Source: Acidobacteriaceae bacterium (GTDB taxonomy: Bacteria; Acidobacteriota; Terriglobia; Terriglobales; Acidobacteriaceae). Taken from it: DNA of 9,000 bases. The stretch's first letter is position 1. Every line of letters begins with the position of its first letter. Below, piece after piece: positions 5,360-9,000 of this stretch. The stretch covers positions 26,721 to 35,720 of the forward strand of contig PMTP01000154.1 in NCBI GenBank assembly GCA_003167305.1. Direction: 5' to 3'. A program made the position numbers and the translations under genes. A model generated the notes under the pieces. The model made no database searches and was not told where the DNA came from. It was given only the letters and a program-made list of their open reading frames with translations.

Positions 5360-6945
5360 GAGCGAAGACTGTCATTACCATCGCATGTTTCAGCGCAGTT
5401 GCTCTAATGATCTGCGCCGGGGCCGGCTTGCGGGCTCAGACCTCACCGTCTCCTTCCGAACCCGCCGCCTCCACTCAGGACTCGGCGAATGATCTTTCCG
5501 TCGCGGTGGGCAAGACCGTGCTGGTTGACACTACATGGCCGATCAAGCGTGCCGCCATCGGCATGAGCGATATTGCCGAGGTCCACGGAACGGGTCCGAC
5601 CGAGATCATCGTGAATGGCAAGGCTCCCGGAGAAACCAGCCTGATTGTCTGGGACACCCACGGCGGCCGGCAGTTTTTCAACGTGACGGTTCGCGCCAGC
5701 GCGACGGCATTGAACGACAGCCTGGACGCGATTCGCCGCGAACTCCGGACCGAGCTTCCCGGACAGCCCCTGAAGGTCAGTCTCGAGAATGGCAACATCG
5801 TGCTGCGCGGAACAGTCAAGGATCTCGACAATTCCTCGCGCGCAGTGAAGATTGCCAGCACGGGCGGTAAAGTCGTGAATTTTCTCGACGTCAATGTGCC
5901 TGCATCCGACCCGCAGATCCTGCTCAAGGTTCGCTTTATGAGCGTGGACCGCAACAAGAGTGCGCAGTTCGGTATCAATATCTTCAGCCTGGGTGCGCTC
6001 AACACGGTTGGAGGGATTTCAACCGGGCAGTTCACTCCGCCATCGATCACTGGCCCAACCGGCGGATCAACCACGACTACGAATGGCGTCACGACCATTA
6101 CTCCGCCATCAGCTGCCACGGCGACCTTTACCAATGAATTGAATCTGCTTGCCCTGGGACCCGGCGGCCTGCCGTTCGGCGTCGACATCGAGGCCCTCGA
6201 AGCCAAAGGCGTGGTGCAGGTTCTCGCCGAACCCAATATTGTGGCGATGAATGGTAAACAGGCCAGCTTCCTGGCGGGCGGAGAGTATCCCTATGCCTTC
6301 GCCTCCGGACTCGGAACCATCTCTGTCGAGTTCAAAGAATATGGAGTTCGTCTCAACTTTCTCCCCACAATTACTCCTCGCGGAACCGTTCGTCTCCAGG
6401 TGGCTCCGGAGGTCAGTTCTTTGGACTACACCAATGCCATTGTGATCTCCGGGTATGAGATTCCCGCTATTGCCACCCGGAAAATGAAGACCGAGATCGA
6501 GTTGTCCAACGGCCAAAGCTTCGTCATCGGCGGGTTGCTGGACAACCGCGATACCGAAGCCTACCAGAAGGTGCCATTCCTGGGGGACATCCCCATAATC
6601 GGCAAGTTCTTTCAGTCGATGTCGAAGAACAGGACAAACACCGAGCTGATCGTCCTTGCGACTTTGGAGATGGTTGCTCCCATTCAGGCAGCCGATCCCT
6701 TGCCGGCGCTGAAGTATCCGACGAAGTTCCTGCCGCCTAATTCCGGCATACCCATGAATACTCCGGACGCCAAGACCGCGGCCAATACACCGGCCTCCGC
6801 GCCTCCAACCATGCCCGTCGAGAGGTTGATGGAGAGCATGAAGCCGGAGACGCCGCTCATGGTCCAAGGCGAAACAGGAAACTTTGGCGGCTCATCGTCG
6901 TCCGTAACAAGCACCACCGCGGCGCCTACTCCCCCGAACCAATGA
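5356..6945 (+). CDS. cpaC: Outer-membrane secretin of the Tad pilus, CpaC/RcpA
   Basis: Forms the outer-membrane channel through which the Flp pilus passes. The GTG start overlaps the cpaB stop and has GAGGGA (5345-5350) 5 nt upstream. Residues 1-28 are a signal peptide ending in 'GLRAQ'. Residues about 46-113 match the pilus secretin N-terminal domain ('DLSVAVGKTVLVDTTWPIKR', 'IIVNGKAPGETSLIVWD'). Residues about 118-182 are a BON-like domain ('VSLENGNIVLRGTVKDLD'). The secretin core follows at about 184-440: 'PQILLKVRFMSVDRN', 'VLAEPNIVAMNGKQASFLAGGEYPY' at 289-313, the 'GQSFVIGGLLDNRD' strand, and the hallmark 'VPFLGDIPIIGKFF' at 406-419. A Thr/Gly/Pro-rich insert (about 228-256) interrupts the core in a position where a disordered loop is plausible. 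The C-terminal 90 residues are Pro/Ala/Ser-rich. 529 residues is normal. No lipobox is seen. Confidence 0.95.
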   Translation: MRAKTVITIACFSAVALMICAGAGLRAQTSPSPSEPAASTQDSANDLSVAVGKTVLVDTTWPIKRAAIGMSDIAEVHGTGPTEIIVNGKAPGETSLIVWDTHGGRQFFNVTVRASATALNDSLDAIRRELRTELPGQPLKVSLENGNIVLRGTVKDLDNSSRAVKIASTGGKVVNFLDVNVPASDPQILLKVRFMSVDRNKSAQFGINIFSLGALNTVGGISTGQFTPPSITGPTGGSTTTTNGVTTITPPSAATATFTNELNLLALGPGGLPFGVDIEALEAKGVVQVLAEPNIVAMNGKQASFLAGGEYPYAFASGLGTISVEFKEYGVRLNFLPTITPRGTVRLQVAPEVSSLDYTNAIVISGYEIPAIATRKMKTEIELSNGQSFVIGGLLDNRDTEAYQKVPFLGDIPIIGKFFQSMSKNRTNTELIVLATLEMVAPIQAADPLPALKYPTKFLPPNSGIPMNTPDAKTAANTPASAPPTMPVERLMESMKPETPLMVQGETGNFGGSSSSVTSTTAAPTPPNQ

Positions 6946-7154
6946 GGTTTCCGGCTGTCTCTCCCGGCAGCCGGCGGCCTTGCGGAAGGGCTGCTCTGAG
7001 TGTCGCGGCAACCACAGTTTCAGGGCGAACGCAACACAGCGTTTCTTCTGGAAGGCGGCTTTTTCTTCGCGGGAAAGCCGCTTGGGTGATTGGCTCCGAT
7101 TCCAGCAGACTGAAGATGGATATTACCTGCGAAAGGTCGAAGACATCCGGATGA
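6942..7154 (+). CDS. Doubtful 70-residue ORF between cpaC and DUF192 gene
   Basis: The frame starts with an ATG that overlaps the cpaC stop (ATGA, 6942-6945) and ends with a TGA that overlaps the DUF192 start (ATGA, 7151-7154). This bracketing would suit translational coupling across the 205-bp gap. The predicted product is Arg/Ser-rich with no recognisable domain, signal peptide or membrane helix. Its third-position GC looks lower than that of the adjacent genes. The competing frame, an N-terminal extension of the DUF192 ORF from a TTG at 6980, has a more gene-like third-position bias by eye. Either could be chance. Confidence 0.2.
   Translation: MRFPAVSPGSRRPCGRAALSVAATTVSGRTQHSVSSGRRLFLRGKAAWVIGSDSSRLKMDITCERSKTSG
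7053..7083 (+). other. Intercistronic hairpin between cpaC and DUF192 gene
   Basis: 7053-7065 pairs with 7071-7083: 13 bp including three G-U pairs and an uninterrupted 8-bp core (GCGGCTTT/AAAGCCGC), around a TTCGC loop. No U-tract follows, so it does not look like an intrinsic terminator. It could mark an mRNA processing or stability site that separates secretin expression from the downstream genes. Confidence 0.5.
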
Positions 7155-7639
7155 ATCCGTTCAGGTGGATCGTATCGAGAGTGCGGAACCTGCTTATTTC
7201 GCGCCCCAATGCTCGCCGGGATACACGTCTTCAGGTTTCAAATCTGACCCGCAATACGGTGCTGGCCACCTGCATGGAAATTGCTGACAGCGCCCCCATG
7301 CGCAACAAGGGCCTGCTCGGGCGCGAGCGTATCTCGCCCGGAGAGGGGCTGTGGATTATCCCCTGCGCATCCGTGCATACCTTCTGGATGCGCTTTCCCA
7401 TCGACCTGGTTTATCTGGACCGCAAGAAGCGAATCAGCAAGCTCAGCTGTGATGTGCGACCCTGGCGGCTGTCGGCCTGTCTCTGGGCGCACTCCGTCCT
7501 CGAGCTTCCGCCGGGTACGATTTACGGCACGCAGACACAGCATGGGGACAGGCTGGAATTCTCGAATGCCGCCGTGCCGGAGACGGCGGTGGAATGGCCA
7601 CTGCTTGAGGGCAAAATCGAGACGGAGATTCCACAATGA
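7151..7639 (+). CDS. DUF192 family protein
   Basis: A 162-residue protein of the DUF192 family, a small beta-barrel fold of unknown biochemical role. The family motifs run in order: 'APMRNKGLLGRERISPGEGL' (48-67), matching R-x2-GLM-x-R; 'SVHTFWMRFPIDLVYLD' (74-90), the family's strongest signature; and 'SVLELPPGTI', matching the VLE-x2-G strand. Most DUF192 proteins have a signal peptide, but here the N-terminus is short, basic and only weakly hydrophobic, so the protein may be cytoplasmic. The ATG at 7151 was chosen because it gives normal family length; AAAGG at 7132-7136 is a distant ribosome-binding site. The frame stays open to a TTG at 6980, so a longer form is possible. Its stop overlaps the next start by 4 nt (ATGA). 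Its place downstream of cpaC suggests an envelope or pilus-accessory role, but that is inference. Confidence 0.88.
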   Translation: MNPFRWIVSRVRNLLISRPNARRDTRLQVSNLTRNTVLATCMEIADSAPMRNKGLLGRERISPGEGLWIIPCASVHTFWMRFPIDLVYLDRKKRISKLSCDVRPWRLSACLWAHSVLELPPGTIYGTQTQHGDRLEFSNAAVPETAVEWPLLEGKIETEIPQ

Positions 7640-8577
7640 ACAGCCGCGAGCCCTCGATTTCGATTCGATCCCGCTTGGGCGCCGTGCCCAGGTTTGATTG
7701 GCTCATGGCATTTGCCAGCGCGGCGGTCCTGGCGATTTCGTTCGCCGGATGCAGGCTGACATTGATCCGGATTCCTGATCTCGCGGCTACCGCGATAGGC
7801 ACTGTGCTCCTGATACCCATTATTCTTTTGATACCGATTTACTGGCACGAAAAGGGCAAGATCGATCTGCGTGACGCGGCTCTGACCATTCCATGGTGCC
7901 TGATTTTCAGGTTCGCCCTGGGATACACCGTAGCCGTTGCCGGCAGACTGGGCATGAACATCCCTCTCCAGGATGAGTTATTTGTGCGCTTGGATCACTC
8001 CCTCGGAATCTATGTGCCGGGCATCATGGAGTGGTCCTCGCATCATTGGTTCGGCAACTTCGTCAGCAGTACATATCCTGTTCTCTTTCCCATGCTGATG
8101 GTTGCGTATTTTTTACCTGCACTGACCGGCAAAGTCAGAGCAGCGCAGCAATTCATCACGTCCAACCTGATCGCATTCGCGGTCACCGTGCCCTTGTTCG
8201 GCTTATTTCCCGCTGTTGGACCGTGGTACGGCTATCATCTTCCCGTGACTCCCGTCCAGGCGGCCTGCCAGCAAAGCCTGTTCCTGCTTCGCACTCACGG
8301 CCCCTACACCCTGAATCTCTTCGGAGTAGTCTGCTTTCCCTCCTTTCATGTGATCTGGGTTCTGCTGTGCGCGAACTCGCTGTGGTGCTTCAAGCCCTTG
8401 CGCATTCCGGTGGCCATTCTCTCGACACTCATTATCCTGTCTACGATAACCGGCGGCTGGCATTATTGTGTCGACGTGCTTGCCGGCCTCCTGGTGGCTG
8501 CCGCGGCTATCGCTGCTTCCAGGGCGCTCAGCCGATGGCTTACCCCCGTAACGGCGGCGGATGGGAACCATTCATAG
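7636..8577 (+). CDS. Multi-pass PAP2-type phosphatase/transferase (PAP2_3/AUR1-like)
   Basis: Integral membrane enzyme of the PAP2 superfamily, of the kind that moves or removes phosphate headgroups on lipids. About six hydrophobic segments are visible across its 313 residues. The two catalytic motifs are present: 'CFPSFHVIWVLL' with H238, and 'ITGGWHYCVDVLAG' with H276 and D280, the acid partner of the second His. 'LDHSLGIYVPG' upstream matches the 'LD-x2-LG' motif common in the AUR1/PAP2_3 subgroup. The Lys/Arg-rich first motif of soluble PAP2 enzymes is not obvious, which is also usual for that subgroup. Substrates of relatives include phosphatidylinositol with ceramide and prenyl or lipid phosphates; the substrate here cannot be told. 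The ATG overlaps the DUF192 stop, indicating translational coupling. The 3' end overlaps the opposing gene by 6 bp. Confidence 0.82.
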   Translation: MNSREPSISIRSRLGAVPRFDWLMAFASAAVLAISFAGCRLTLIRIPDLAATAIGTVLLIPIILLIPIYWHEKGKIDLRDAALTIPWCLIFRFALGYTVAVAGRLGMNIPLQDELFVRLDHSLGIYVPGIMEWSSHHWFGNFVSSTYPVLFPMLMVAYFLPALTGKVRAAQQFITSNLIAFAVTVPLFGLFPAVGPWYGYHLPVTPVQAACQQSLFLLRTHGPYTLNLFGVVCFPSFHVIWVLLCANSLWCFKPLRIPVAILSTLIILSTITGGWHYCVDVLAGLLVAAAAIAASRALSRWLTPVTAADGNHS

Positions 8578-9000
8578 GCAATCCTGCTTGCCGGAAGGCT
8601 CCTTCACTGCATCCGCGGCCCGGAACCGCCTGATCGTTCTGAACACTGGCCCATCCGAGCCCCATCTGCCCCTGTTGCACGCAATGAGATACCAAACCAG
8701 CCACGCGGGCGCCGTCCAAAGCGTCCAATAAAGTAAAACTGTAGGTTGCGCAATGCTGCCATAGAGCGCGATTTCCACCATGGCACTCAAGAACGCAAGA
8801 GCTACCAGCAGGTTGCGGGAGCGTGTAAGAAAGGCGCCTTGCAACAGCGCAGGGATCACGATGCCCTGATCGTAAATCCACGAATAGGGCGCCACCAGAA
8901 GCGAAACCAGCAGCAGCGGGCTGCCGTTCGTCGTCCAATCCCAGGCCTGGCGTCGAGGCCAATAATAGCTCAGTGCCCATGCGCAGCCCAGGGCGGCCGG
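8572..9000 (-). CDS. C-terminal part of polytopic membrane protein, GT87/DUF2029-like
   Basis: The frame is open from the right window edge to a TGA at 8572-8574, giving the last 142 residues of a longer protein. The visible part starts PAALGCAWALSYYWPRRQAW and holds about four hydrophobic segments. 'LLLVSLLVAPYSWIYDQGIV' followed by 'PALLQGAFL' resembles the C-terminal half of polyprenyl-phosphate-dependent mannosyltransferases (GT87, DUF2029), which have an aPYsw-x-yDq pattern after a membrane helix. The tail after the last helix is basic and ends in KQDCL. Catalytic residues of this fold lie in the N-terminal half, outside the window, so activity cannot be judged. A GTG at 8895 is only an internal codon, not the likely start. 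It converges on the PAP2 gene with a 6-bp overlap and no visible terminator between them. Confidence 0.65.
   Translation of the reverse strand, partial: PAALGCAWALSYYWPRRQAWDWTTNGSPLLLVSLLVAPYSWIYDQGIVIPALLQGAFLTRSRNLLVALAFLSAMVEIALYGSIAQPTVLLYWTLWTAPAWLVWYLIACNRGRWGSDGPVFRTIRRFRAADAVKEPSGKQDCL

Noticed and set aside
5475..6236. 253-residue - strand ORF opposite cpaC
   Set aside because: Antisense to the well-supported secretin domains, with no family features.
8540..8980. 146-residue - strand ORF in another frame at the right edge
   Set aside because: Polar, low-complexity translation. The overlapping frame ending at 8572 is open to the edge and shows several membrane helices and a GT87-like motif.
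1..9000. CRISPR array, insertion sequence, tRNA or rRNA gene, phage attachment site
   Set aside because: No regularly spaced repeats, transposase frame, terminal inverted repeats or RNA-gene signatures were seen on either strand.

Overview
The window is a GC-rich bacterial chromosome segment carrying part of a Tad (tight adherence, Flp-type) pilus locus, then a short envelope-gene run. No marker gene fixes the taxonomy. The Ser/Thr/Asn-rich TadE/TadG proteins, the long TonB-like protein inside the pilus locus and the DUF192 and PAP2-family neighbours recall Acidobacteriota, but that is an inference.

Layout. (1) 1-2510, + strand: a TadE-like pseudopilin cut by the window edge, then a 666-residue TadG-like protein with an N-terminal membrane anchor and a von Willebrand A (vWA) domain. 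(2) 2528-2589: a perfect 20-bp inverted repeat, read as a bidirectional terminator between convergent genes. (3) 2584-4131, - strand: a 515-residue membrane-anchored, Pro/Lys-rich protein ending in a TonB-like domain. (4) 4132-4510: a 379-bp divergent region with overlapping -10-like boxes and a strongly structured leader in front of cpaB. (5) 4511-8577, + strand: cpaB, cpaC (secretin), a DUF192 protein and a multi-pass PAP2-type phosphatase/transferase. Junctions are tight: 4-nt overlaps at cpaB/cpaC and DUF192/PAP2, and a 205-bp gap with a hairpin and a doubtful small ORF between cpaC and DUF192. (6) 8572-9000, - strand: the C-terminus of a polytopic membrane protein resembling GT87/DUF2029 glycosyltransferases, running off the window and overlapping the PAP2 gene tail to tail by 6 bp.

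How they fit together: CpaC would form the outer-membrane pore, CpaB is its periplasmic partner, and TadE/TadG are the pseudopilin and vWA components of the same machine. The TonB-like protein could span inner membrane to periplasm next to it. The ATPase (TadA), platform proteins (TadB/TadC), prepilin peptidase and Flp pilin are not in the window. The most interesting non-coding signal is the cpaB leader: one sequence (ACCTGTTT) can pair either with a nearby copy of AAACAGGT or with an identical copy that contains the cpaB ribosome-binding site. That is the geometry of an RNA switch.
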